From: Streptomyces canus
Lineage (GTDB): Bacteria; Actinomycetota; Actinomycetes; Streptomycetales; Streptomycetaceae
Reading direction: 5' to 3'
DNA length: 64,000 nt
Assembly (NCBI RefSeq): GCF_030816965.1
Contig: NZ_JAUSYQ010000002.1
Coordinates: 558,001-622,000 of the forward strand
This document shows positions 20,066 to 27,289 of the stretch, one piece after another. The notes under the pieces were generated by a model. It saw nothing but the letters and a program-made list of their open reading frames with translations, was not told where the DNA came from and did not search any database. The position numbers were made by a program, and so were the translations under genes. Position 1 is the stretch's first letter. The number at the start of each line of letters is the position of its first letter.

Positions 20066-20139
20066 CCATACAGCTCCCGCTGGCGCGCCTCCGGTCCGAA
20101 GCACGAAACTGCGTCTGCCCTGCTGTATGGGGCTCAAAC
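20066..20139 (-). promoter_or_regulatory. Candidate SigB-type promoter and inverted repeat before the sigma factor
   Basis: Leftward, GTTT (20139-20136), 15 bases and GGGCAG (20120-20115) approximate GNNT-N14-16-GGGTAY with two -10 mismatches, allowing auto-activation. Downstream of the start, CCATACAGC at 20066-20074 and GCTGTATGG at 20122-20130 form a 9-base inverted repeat, a possible operator or leader stem. Confidence 0.35.
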
Positions 20140-20186
20140 TCCGCTGTCGAAACTCCGTTTCCGGCGGCTTCCACAGAGGTGCCGGA

Positions 20187-20630
20187 TCAGCTCAGAGGCA
20201 CCACGGCGGTGATGCACTTCCCGCCCGAGGGCAGGTCGGTCACGCGGACGTCGCGGGCGAGTCGGCAGACGATCGGCCAGCCGTGGCCGCCGGGCCGCCA
20301 CCTGCCCTGCGGGTCGACGGGCTCCTTGGCAACGGGCAGCTCGGCGCTGCGGTCGCTGACCGACAGGCACACGCCCCGGCCCCCGACGTCGACGTGGAAG
20401 TCGGTGATGCCGCCGCCGTGCAGGATCGCGTTGGTGGTGAGTTCGGAGGCGACGAGCAGCGCGTCCGAGAGGGCCTGCGCATCGCACGAGCTGTGCGTGG
20501 TGCGGCAGCGCTCGGACACGGCCCGCTCGACCGCCCGGCGTGCCTCGGCCGGCCGGCACGGCCGTGACGGCGCGCGCGGGTGCGCGACGGCGAGTTCGGG
20601 GGTGGCTTCGGCCCTGTGCTCCTCGCACAT
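20187..20630 (-). CDS. RsbW-like ATP-binding protein, putative anti-sigma factor
   Basis: 147 residues. GHKL ATPase motifs are ALLVASELTTNAILHGG (N-box) and GHGWPIVCRLARDVRV (G-box and lid). ATG 20630 has AGGAG 7 bases upstream; the frame continues to 20783 but that part is Pro/Arg-rich and unconserved. It lies 203 bases upstream of, and on the same strand as, the SigB-type sigma factor, the classical place for its partner-switching anti-sigma. Pairing is inferred from position. No anti-anti-sigma gene is nearby, so the switch partner must be elsewhere or absent. Confidence 0.85.
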   Translation of the reverse strand: MCEEHRAEATPELAVAHPRAPSRPCRPAEARRAVERAVSERCRTTHSSCDAQALSDALLVASELTTNAILHGGGITDFHVDVGGRGVCLSVSDRSAELPVAKEPVDPQGRWRPGGHGWPIVCRLARDVRVTDLPSGGKCITAVVPLS

Positions 20631-20845
20631 GAGGTGACTCCTGATCAAGGGATCGACTGGCTCTTGGGTCGGTGCAGCGGAGGCCGGGCCCGGCTCGACT
20701 CGACCCACGGACACGGTGCCCCTGTACGGTGCGATTTCTCCGTGAGCCTCTGGTAATCGGCTGACCTGTCCGCGCCTGGTCAAACATCCCCTTTTCGGAC
20801 GGGGCGTTCGGCCATTCGATCGCGTTCCCGGGGTACCCGGACGGT

Positions 20846-21055
20846 ATGACGGATGTCGTGGACTCAGATGAACTGCTGCGCCGTATCCAGCGCGCCCGGG
20901 CCTGTGCGGTGGAGGAGGAGCAGTCCTGGCGGGCGCGGAGCGAGGAGTTGCGGCCCTCCGATCCGGAGGCTGCCGGGGACGCCGCCGTACGCACCCTGGC
21001 CTACGAGGCGGTGATCAGGGTGCTGGACGAGGTGCTCAGGCCAGGCAGCCGCTGA
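20846..21055 (+). CDS. Small acidic hypothetical protein
   Basis: 69 residues beginning MTDVVDSDELLRRIQRARAC, predicted almost wholly helical, with LAYEAVIRVLDEVL at the C-terminal end. No signal peptide or membrane segment and no family recognised. Codon usage is typical of neighbouring genes (G/C at third positions), supporting a real gene. No clear ribosome site precedes the ATG. A GGGTAC at 20831-20836 lies only 9 bases upstream, which would suit a leaderless transcript, though the matching -35 is imperfect. Confidence 0.55.
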   Translation: MTDVVDSDELLRRIQRARACAVEEEQSWRARSEELRPSDPEAAGDAAVRTLAYEAVIRVLDEVLRPGSR

Positions 21056-21113
21056 CCGTCGGGGCCCCGGTACGGACTGATTGACGGACGTCCGGGCCGG
21101 GCACCCGAGCCCC

Positions 21114-22592
21114 ATGACTGTCGACCACACCCAAGCACCCGTACTGGAAGCCCTGGCCGACTACCACCGGCGGGGACACCTGTCGTTCACGCCGCCGGGA
21201 CACAAACAGGCCCGTGGGGCCGACCCTGCGGTCCGGGAGACACTGGGTGACGCGGTCTTCCTCGGGGACGTGCTCGCGTCGGGCGGTCTGGACGACCGGC
21301 TGACGCGGGGGCGGGTGCTGGAGCGGGCCGAGGAACTGATGGCCGACGCCGTGCACGCCGAGCACACGTTCTTCACCACGTGCGGGAGTTCCCTCTCGGT
21401 GAAGGCGGCGATGCTGGCCGTCGCGGGTCCGCACGAGAAGCTGCTGATCGGGCGGGACGCCCACAAGTCGGTGGTGTCCGGGCTGATCCTGTCGGGGATC
21501 GAACCGGTCTGGATCGAGCCGCGGTGGGACGCCGAACGCCACCTGGCGCACCCGCCGTCCGCCGCGGAGTACGAGCGGGCCTTCGAAGCCCATCCCGACG
21601 CGAAGGGCGCCCTGGTCACCAGCCCGACGCCCTACGGCAGTTGCGCGGCCCTAGAGGACATCGCCGAGGTCTGCCACCGCCGGTCCGTCCCGTTGATCGT
21701 GGACGAGGCGTGGGGCGCGCACCTGCCCTTTCATCCCGATCTGCCGTCCTGGGCCATGGATGCGGGCGCCGACATCTGTGTGACCAGCATCCACAAGATG
21801 GGCAGCGGTCTGGAGCAGGGGTCGGTCTTCCATCTGCGGGGCGATCTCGTCCCGGCGGATCTGCTGAAGATGCGCGCCGACCTGCTGGGCACCACCAGTC
21901 CCTCGGTGCTGCTGTACGCCGGCCTGGACGGCTGGCGCCGGCAGATGGCTCTGCAGGGCAAGGAGTTGATGGGCGGGGCGCTGGATCTCGCGGCGCGGGT
22001 CCATTCCGCGATCGAGGAGATCGACGGGATGCACGTCGACGACCGCGACGACTTCTGCGGGCCCGGCCTGGCCGACGATGTCGATCCGCTGCCCGGTGTC
22101 ATCGACCTCGAGGGACTGGGGATCACCGGATTCCAGGCCGCGGACTGGCTGCGCGAGCACCGGCACATCGACGCCCACCTCACGGACCACCGGCGGATCG
22201 GGATGCAGATCACCCACGGCGACGACGAGGAGACGACCGGCGAGTTGCTCGCGGCGCTCAGGGAACTCGCCCGGGCGGCGCCTGAGTGGGGCCCCGCCCC
22301 ACGGGTGGAGGTACCGCCGCCGTCCGAGCTGCGGATGGAGCAGGTCAGGCTTCCCCGGGACGCGTTCTTCGGTCCGGCCGAGAGCGTGCCGGTCGCCGAG
22401 GCCGCCGGGCGGATCGCGGCCGAGATGATCACGCCGTATCCGCCGGGGATCCCGGCCGTGCTGCCCGGTGAACTGCTGACCGAGCCCGTGCTGGAATATC
22501 TGCGGACCGGATTGGCCGCGGGCATGAATCTCCCCGATCCCGCCGACGCGGAGTTGGAGACGATCAGGGTCGTAAACGCGTCCGCCGAGTGA
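21114..22592 (+). CDS. Orn/Lys/Arg decarboxylase family PLP enzyme
   Basis: Decarboxylates a basic amino acid to a polyamine precursor (cadaverine, putrescine or agmatine). 492 residues, matching the short Bacillus SpeA-type enzymes without the N-terminal wing domain. Motifs are HLSFTPPGHKQ, FFTTCGSSLSVKAAML, DAHKSVVSG, LIVDEAWGAHLPFHP and TSIHKMGSG, with PLP-binding Lys228. The C-terminal ITPYPPGIPAVLPGE is also typical. ATG 21114 is chosen over an upstream TTG at 21081; neither has a strong ribosome site. Substrate is not determined. A hairpin terminator follows at 22705-22740. Confidence 0.9.
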   Translation: MTVDHTQAPVLEALADYHRRGHLSFTPPGHKQARGADPAVRETLGDAVFLGDVLASGGLDDRLTRGRVLERAEELMADAVHAEHTFFTTCGSSLSVKAAMLAVAGPHEKLLIGRDAHKSVVSGLILSGIEPVWIEPRWDAERHLAHPPSAAEYERAFEAHPDAKGALVTSPTPYGSCAALEDIAEVCHRRSVPLIVDEAWGAHLPFHPDLPSWAMDAGADICVTSIHKMGSGLEQGSVFHLRGDLVPADLLKMRADLLGTTSPSVLLYAGLDGWRRQMALQGKELMGGALDLAARVHSAIEEIDGMHVDDRDDFCGPGLADDVDPLPGVIDLEGLGITGFQAADWLREHRHIDAHLTDHRRIGMQITHGDDEETTGELLAALRELARAAPEWGPAPRVEVPPPSELRMEQVRLPRDAFFGPAESVPVAEAAGRIAAEMITPYPPGIPAVLPGELLTEPVLEYLRTGLAAGMNLPDPADAELETIRVVNASAE

Positions 22593-22654
22593 AACCGGTC
22601 ACGCACCTCGGTTTCGATTGCGCGAAATCACCATGGATGGTTTACGGTTCATTC

Positions 22655-22740
22655 ATACGTGGTGACGGGGTCGACATTCCGTCCTCCGGCACCACCTCTG
22701 TCTGCCCTGGCTGGCCTCCCCCGTCCAGCCAGGGCTTTTT
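22655..22740 (+). ncRNA. Candidate small RNA of about 85 bases
   Basis: After the decarboxylase gene, TTGCGC (22618-22623), a 19-base spacer and TACGGT (22643-22648) could form a promoter. The presumed transcript contains a stem GTGGTG-A-CGG (22659-22668) with CCG-G-CACCAC (22686-22695) and ends in a strong terminator. No credible reading frame fits. It could instead be the 3-prime tail of the decarboxylase mRNA. Confidence 0.35.
22705..22740 (+). terminator. Rho-independent terminator
   Basis: Perfect 10-bp stem CCCTGGCTGG (22705-22714) with CCAGCCAGGG (22725-22734), a 10-base C-rich loop and a CTTTTT tail. An unusually canonical terminator for Streptomyces. It serves the decarboxylase gene or the candidate small RNA. 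Confidence 0.8.
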
Positions 22741-22850
22741 CATGCCCTGGCCAGATCCTCACCTCCGCCGAGGTGCCCCGGACGGCGGCAGCCGCTGAAA
22801 TGGGCGTAGGCACAACACCGGAATCCCTCGCCGGCGAGGAGCCCCGTGTC

Positions 22851-23306
22851 ATGACCAAAGCGATAAAACTGCTGACCGCACTGCCGCAGCCGCAGCGCCA
22901 GAGCCTGATGACGCTCGCCAGGGAGGTCTCCTTCCCCGAGGACTTCCACATCTTCGAAGCGGGCGGCAAGGCCGACCGCTTCTGGGTCATCCGCTCCGGG
23001 GCGGTCTCGCTGACCCAGCAGGTGACCCCCCGTCACCGCGTCACGGTCGCGGGACTCGGCGCGGGCGACCTGCTCGGCTGGTCCTGGCTGTTCCCGCCCT
23101 ACCAGTGGGACTTCGGCGCGGAGGCCTTCAGCCCCGTGCGGGCCTACGAGTTCGACGCGGCGGCGGTGCTCCGGCTGTGCGAGGAGGACCAGCAGCTCGG
23201 CATGATCCTGGTCCGCAGCGTCGCCGAGATCCTCGCCCACCGGCTGGAGACGACCCGGGGCAAGCTCATGGAGCAGTACGGCACACGCCGACGTGGTGTT
23301 CTCTAG
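22851..23306 (+). CDS. Stand-alone cyclic nucleotide-binding domain protein
   Basis: 151 residues forming a single CRP-like cNMP-binding beta-roll. FPEDFHIFEAGGKADRFWVI and SGAVSLTQQV are early strands, VAGLGAGDLLGWSWLFPPY replaces the usual phosphate-binding cassette (no RTA motif), and LCEEDQQLGMILVRSVAEILAHRLETTR is the dimer helix. There is no C-terminal helix-turn-helix, so it is not a conventional CRP/FNR regulator. ATG 22851 has GAGGAG 9 bases upstream. A similar domain is fused to the kinase at 43012-44469. Ligand unknown. Confidence 0.85.
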   Translation: MTKAIKLLTALPQPQRQSLMTLAREVSFPEDFHIFEAGGKADRFWVIRSGAVSLTQQVTPRHRVTVAGLGAGDLLGWSWLFPPYQWDFGAEAFSPVRAYEFDAAAVLRLCEEDQQLGMILVRSVAEILAHRLETTRGKLMEQYGTRRRGVL

Positions 23307-23310
23307 TAGT

Positions 23311-23419
23311 GCTTCGGCAGGCACCGTCCGCCCGTTGAGGAACGGCATCGGGGGGAGTGTGCTCCCGGCGTGCCCGGCGTGCCCGGCGTCGCGACGGGGC
23401 GAACGGTGCCTGCCGAGGC
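23311..23419. terminator. Long inverted repeat between convergent genes
   Basis: The 17-base arm at 23311-23327 pairs with 23403-23419 (one G-U pair), enclosing 75 bases. It lies between the rightward cNMP-binding gene and the leftward MFS gene and could end transcription from both sides. There is no T-run. The loop holds three tandem copies of CCCGGCGTG/C (23364-23390). Confidence 0.5.
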
Positions 23420-23452
23420 ACCGGGTGCCGGGCGGCAGGGGCTCGACAGGTC

Positions 23453-24751
23453 TCAGACGCGGTAGCGGCGCAGCGCCGGGACGGCGAAGGCCAGGGTCAG
23501 CATGACGGCGACGACCAGGATGCCGCCGCCGGCGACCGCGGGCCGGGCGCCGAAGGCCGAGCCGGCGGTGCCGTGCAGGACGTCGGCGAGGCGGGGGCCG
23601 CCCGCGACGACGACGGTGAAGACACCCTGCATCCGGCCGCGCATCTCGTCCGTCGCGGCGGAGAGCAGGATCGCCCCGCGGAAGACCATCGAAACCATGT
23701 CGGCCACCCCGGCCGCGGCCAGGAACACCACGGCGACCCACAGACTGCCGCTCAGCCCGAACCCGGTGATGGCCACGCCCCAGGCGACGACCGCGCCGAT
23801 GACCATCCAGCCGTGCCGACGGGCCCGCGAGAAGGTGCCGGAGAGCAGCCCGCCGACCACCGCGCCGATCGGGATGGCCGCGAACAGCAGGCCCAGCGCG
23901 AGCCCCTCGCCGTAGGGGGCGTAGGTCTCGGAGGCGAGCTGCGGGAACAGGGCCCGGGGCATGCCGAAGACCATGGCGATGATGTCGGCGAGGAAGGACA
24001 GCAACAGCACCTTGTGCGCGGAGATGTAGCGGAAGCCCTCGGCGATCTCGCGGACGCCGGCCCGACGCGCCGCAGCGGCCGCGAGCGGTGGCAGGGAGGG
24101 CAGCCGGTACACCGCCCACACCGTGACGCACAGCGCCATGGCGTCGATGAGGTACAGCTCGGGCAGGCCGATCACCGGGATCAGGACACCCGCGAGCAGG
24201 GGGCCCACCACCTGGCCGGTCTGCATGACGGTGGAACCGAGGGCGTTGGCGGCGGGCAGCTGCGCCTCGGGGACCAGACGGGCGATGGAGGCGTTGCGGG
24301 CCGGGGCGTTCAGGCCCCAGAACGCCTGCTGCACCGCGAGCAGGACCATCAGGGCCGCCACCGAGTCGAGCCCGCTGACGGCCTGGAGCCAGAACAGGAC
24401 CGACGTGACGGCGATTCCGCTGTTGGTGATCAACAGCAGCTTGCGGCGGTCCATGCTGTCGGCGACCGCGCCGCCCCACAGCGCGAACGCGATCAGCGGC
24501 AGCAGTCCGGCCATGCTCGCGGCGCCGACCCAGGCGGAGGAGCCGGTGATGTCGTAGATCTGCTTGGGCACCGCGACGGCGGTGAGCTGGCTGCCGACGG
24601 CCGTGACGATGGTCGAGCTCCACAGCCGGCGGTAGGCCGGGATCCGCAGCGGGCGGGTGTCCATCGCCCAGCGACGCCAGCCGCGCCGGGGCGGCGGCGC
24701 CTCGTCCGCGGCCGGTGTCCTGGAATCGGTACTGCTCTCGCCGGTGTCCAC
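23453..24751 (-). CDS. MFS transporter (drug/siderophore exporter type)
   Basis: 432 residues with about 12 hydrophobic segments. The A-motif region GGAVADSMDRRKLLL follows helix 2, and NAPARNASIARLVPEAQLPAANAL belongs to the MFS_3/EntS-like group. A 28-residue disordered N-terminal leader is rich in Thr, Pro and Arg. GTG 24751 follows AGGAAG. Members export enterobactin-like siderophores, macrolides or other lipophilic compounds; the substrate is unknown. It is a single gene, not co-directional with a biosynthetic cluster. Confidence 0.88.
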   Translation of the reverse strand: MDTGESSTDSRTPAADEAPPPRRGWRRWAMDTRPLRIPAYRRLWSSTIVTAVGSQLTAVAVPKQIYDITGSSAWVGAASMAGLLPLIAFALWGGAVADSMDRRKLLLITNSGIAVTSVLFWLQAVSGLDSVAALMVLLAVQQAFWGLNAPARNASIARLVPEAQLPAANALGSTVMQTGQVVGPLLAGVLIPVIGLPELYLIDAMALCVTVWAVYRLPSLPPLAAAAARRAGVREIAEGFRYISAHKVLLLSFLADIIAMVFGMPRALFPQLASETYAPYGEGLALGLLFAAIPIGAVVGGLLSGTFSRARRHGWMVIGAVVAWGVAITGFGLSGSLWVAVVFLAAAGVADMVSMVFRGAILLSAATDEMRGRMQGVFTVVVAGGPRLADVLHGTAGSAFGARPAVAGGGILVVAVMLTLAFAVPALRRYRV

Positions 24752-24861
24752 ACGCTTCCTGGTTGCTCGTTACATCTAACGGGTCCGGGGTTCACTATCG
24801 CAGCACCGTCCAGAGGCCCGGGACGCGGTGTCTCAGCTTGCGGACCTGGCCATGGATGACT

Positions 24862-25479
24862 TCACGCTCCGGCCACCAGCGTGGCGCCGAGGGCGACCAT
24901 CGTGGCGGCGACGAGTCCGTCAAGCACGCGCCAGGCGGTCGGCCTGGCGAGGAAGCGGCTGAGCAGCCGGGCCCCGAAGCCGAGCGCCGCGAACCAGCAC
25001 AGACTGGCGAGCACGGCGCCGAGCCCGAAGGTCCAGCGCAGCGGGCCGCGGTCGGCGGCCACGGATCCGAGCAGGAACACGGTGTCGAGGTAGACGTGCG
25101 GGTTGAGCCAGGTCATCGCCAGACAGGTCAGCACCGCGCGCTTCCGGGAGCCCGTCGCCTCGCCCTCCGCCCGCAGGCCCGACTCCCCCGGCCTGACGAC
25201 CCGGCGGGCGGCGAGGGCGCCGTAGCAGAGCAGGAATCCGCCCCCGATCCAGCCGACCAGGGTCAGCGCGCCCGGCCAGGCGACCACCACCGCGCCGACT
25301 CCGCCGACGCCGAGAGCGATGAGGAGGGCGTCGGACAGGGCGCAGATGCCGACGACGGCGAGGACGGCGTCGCGGCGGATCCCCTGACGCAGGACGAAGG
25401 CGTTCTGGGCGCCGATGGCGACGATGAGCGAGAGGCCGGTGCCGAAACCTGCGGCAGCGGCGGACAGGGAAGCGGGCAT
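24862..25479 (-). CDS. lysE: LysE/ArgO-type amino acid exporter
   Basis: 205 residues with about six membrane helices. The LysE signature GLSLIVAIGAQNAFVLRQGI lies near the N-terminus, and LTCLAMTWLNPHVYLDTVFL contains the conserved NPxxxLD. Exports lysine and/or arginine. ATG 25479. It is divergent from a LysR regulator of the ArgP/LysG type, the same pairing known from Corynebacterium lysE-lysG, so it is probably induced by its amino acid substrate through that regulator. Confidence 0.92.
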   Translation of the reverse strand: MPASLSAAAAGFGTGLSLIVAIGAQNAFVLRQGIRRDAVLAVVGICALSDALLIALGVGGVGAVVVAWPGALTLVGWIGGGFLLCYGALAARRVVRPGESGLRAEGEATGSRKRAVLTCLAMTWLNPHVYLDTVFLLGSVAADRGPLRWTFGLGAVLASLCWFAALGFGARLLSRFLARPTAWRVLDGLVAATMVALGATLVAGA

Positions 25480-25516
25480 GGCTTCGACGGTACGGAGACG
25501 ATCACTGCACGTACAG

Positions 25517-25540
25517 CTAAAGATTCTTACGTATCATTAG
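25517..25540. promoter_or_regulatory. LysR operator candidate between lysE and its regulator
   Basis: CTAA-A-GAT (25517-25524), 8 bases, ATC-A-TTAG (25533-25540): an interrupted palindrome with 7 of 8 pairs complementary, centred in the divergent promoter region. It contains a TATCAT (25532-25537) that could be the -10 of the regulator gene, compatible with autoregulation. Confidence 0.55.
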
Positions 25541-25551
25541 TTGTTGTGATG

Positions 25552-26439
25552 ATGACCGAGCTCCCCCTGGACCAGGTGCGGACTCTGCTCGCGGTGGTCG
25601 ACGAGGGCACGTTCGACGCCGCGGCCGCCGCTCTGCATGTGACCCCTTCGGCGGTGAGTCAGCGGGTGAAGGCGCTGGAGCAGCGCACGGGGCGGGTGCT
25701 GCTGGTGCGCACGAAGCCGGTGCGGCCGACCGAGTCGGGCGAGGTGGTGGTGCGGTTCGCCCGGCAGCTGGCCCGGCTGGAGCGGGACGCTCTCGCCGAG
25801 CTGGGCATGCCGGGCGAGGGGGAGGTGACCCGGGTCTCGGTCGCGGTGAACGCTGACTCCCTGGCGACCTGGTTCCTCGGGGCGCTCACGCGGGTTCCCG
25901 AACGGGATCGGCTGTGTTTCGAGCTCCGGCGCGAGGACGAGACCCGCACGGCGGAGCTGCTGCGGGAGGGGCTGGTGATGGCGGCGGTGACGTCATCGCC
26001 CGAGGCCGTGGCGGGGTGTTCCGTGCGGGCACTGGGGCGGATGCGGTATCTCGCCGCGGCTAGCCCCGGGTTCGTGTCGCGGTATCTCGAGGGGGCGCCG
26101 AGGGAGGGGCTCGCGGAGGCGCCGGTGGTGACGTTCGACCGGAGTGACGACATCCAGGACGGGTTCCTGCGGCAGCTGGGCCGCGGTGGGGCGAGCCGGG
26201 TGCGGCATGCGGTGCCGGCGTCGGAGGGGTTCGTGGAGGCGGTCGCACTGGGGCTGGGGTGGGGGATGGTGCCCGAGATTCAGGCGGCGGCATTGCTGCG
26301 CGAGGGGCGGCTGATCTCGCTGGTGCCGGATCGGCCGGTCGACGTGCCGTTGTACTGGCAGCAGTGGAAGCTGGACTCGCCCGCGCTGGCCGCGGTGGCG
26401 GAGGCGGTGGCGGCGGCCGCGTCGGAAAGGCTCACATGA
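25552..26439 (+). CDS. LysR-family regulator, ArgP/LysG type
   Basis: 295 residues. The N-terminal winged helix-turn-helix is LDQVRTLLAVVDEGTFDAAA, AALHVTPSAVSQRVKALEQ, typical of ArgP/IciA. The co-inducer domain follows from about residue 90, with DRLCFELRREDETRTAELL and a C-terminal ASEGFVEAVALGLGWGMVPE. Known relatives sense lysine/arginine and activate the exporter gene divergently transcribed from them. Start is ATG 25552 or the adjacent ATG 25549; no ribosome site is present, and a possible -10 at 25532-25537 would give a leaderless or near-leaderless mRNA. Confidence 0.92.
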   Translation: MTELPLDQVRTLLAVVDEGTFDAAAAALHVTPSAVSQRVKALEQRTGRVLLVRTKPVRPTESGEVVVRFARQLARLERDALAELGMPGEGEVTRVSVAVNADSLATWFLGALTRVPERDRLCFELRREDETRTAELLREGLVMAAVTSSPEAVAGCSVRALGRMRYLAAASPGFVSRYLEGAPREGLAEAPVVTFDRSDDIQDGFLRQLGRGGASRVRHAVPASEGFVEAVALGLGWGMVPEIQAAALLREGRLISLVPDRPVDVPLYWQQWKLDSPALAAVAEAVAAAASERLT

Positions 26440-26475
26440 AGCCGCCGCTCCAAGCCGCCGGGGGACGGGGATCTG

Positions 26476-27180
26476 TTACGGGGCGCGGCCCAGCTCCCTC
26501 TCAGCGCTGTCCAGGAGCATGTCCAAGGCCGTCGGATAGGCGCTGGTGACCATGCGGGTCGCCAGGAGGGGCGCAGCCTCCGAGATACGCGGATAGCGGT
26601 CTTCAGGCAGGCGAGCGTAGGTCGAGTGCCACCTGCCCTCATCGGCGTCCAAAGCCGCACTCGGCAGCGCCAGAGACGCCGCGTCCAGGGCCGCGAAAGC
26701 CAGCGTCTGGTCGATGAAGGCGTGATAGATGCGCACCGTGTCCGGGAGGGGGAAGCCCGCCCTGCGCAGGATGTCCAGGACCGCCTCGTCCGCGGCCAGT
26801 TCGTTGGCCCGGCCGGTGACTCTGCTGGTCGTCAGTACGGCGGCCTGGGGATGAGCGACGTACGCGGCGTGGATGCGCAGGCCCACCTCGCGCAGATCGT
26901 GCCGCCACCGCCCCGTCGGCACCCAGCCCTCCAGCGCCTGCCCGATCAGGGCGTCGCCGATGGCCAGCGTCAGGTCGTCCATGCCGCGGAAGTAGCGGTA
27001 GAGCGTACTCGGGTCGGCGTCCAGGGCCAGGCCCAGGCGGCGGGCGGTGAGGCCGGTGCTGCCGTGTTCGCGGAGCATCCGCAGAGCCGTCTCGACGATC
27101 AGCCCCTCGGACAGCACGGTTCCGCTCCTGGTGGGCCTGCGCCGACGGCGCCTGTCCTCGGGGACCACGGGTTTCGGCAT
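26476..27180 (-). CDS. TetR-family transcriptional regulator
   Basis: 234 residues. An Arg-rich leader (PEDRRRRRRPTRSG) precedes the TetR helix-turn-helix LIVETALRMLREHGSTGLTA, RRLGLALDADPSTLYRYFRG. The ligand-binding half belongs to the TetR_C group with VTGRANELAADEAVLDILRR. ATG 27180 has AAGGAGG about 6 bases upstream. It is divergent from the saccharopine-dehydrogenase-like gene and probably represses it; see the inverted repeat at 27197-27231. Confidence 0.9.
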   Translation of the reverse strand: MPKPVVPEDRRRRRRPTRSGTVLSEGLIVETALRMLREHGSTGLTARRLGLALDADPSTLYRYFRGMDDLTLAIGDALIGQALEGWVPTGRWRHDLREVGLRIHAAYVAHPQAAVLTTSRVTGRANELAADEAVLDILRRAGFPLPDTVRIYHAFIDQTLAFAALDAASLALPSAALDADEGRWHSTYARLPEDRYPRISEAAPLLATRMVTSAYPTALDMLLDSAERELGRAP

Positions 27181-27196
27181 GGCGGCCTCCTTATGC

Positions 27197-27234
27197 CAAC
27201 GCCATTGACCTTGAACGAGCGCACGGCGTTGTAT
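27197..27234 (+). promoter_or_regulatory. Promoter with flanking inverted repeat upstream of the saccharopine-dehydrogenase gene
   Basis: TTGACC (27205-27210), 18 bases, TTGTAT (27229-27234) resembles a principal-sigma promoter. CAACGCC (27197-27203) and GGCGTTG (27225-27231) form a 7-base inverted repeat bracketing it, where a repressor such as the divergent TetR could act. Confidence 0.35.
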
Positions 27235-27289
27235 CTCCGCCAGGGGCCCCGTACATCTGCGACCTTCGACCCGTGAGGGAGTGTCTGTC

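Noticed and set aside
20115..20139. Confident SigB promoter for the sigma factor gene
   Set aside because: The -10 GGGCAG has two mismatches to GGGTAY, so it is listed only at low confidence.
22655..22740. Identification as the actinobacterial 6C RNA
   Set aside because: There are two hairpins and a C-rich loop, but only the second loop has a C-run and it is five long; the neighbouring genes are not those I associate with 6C. Left as an unnamed candidate.
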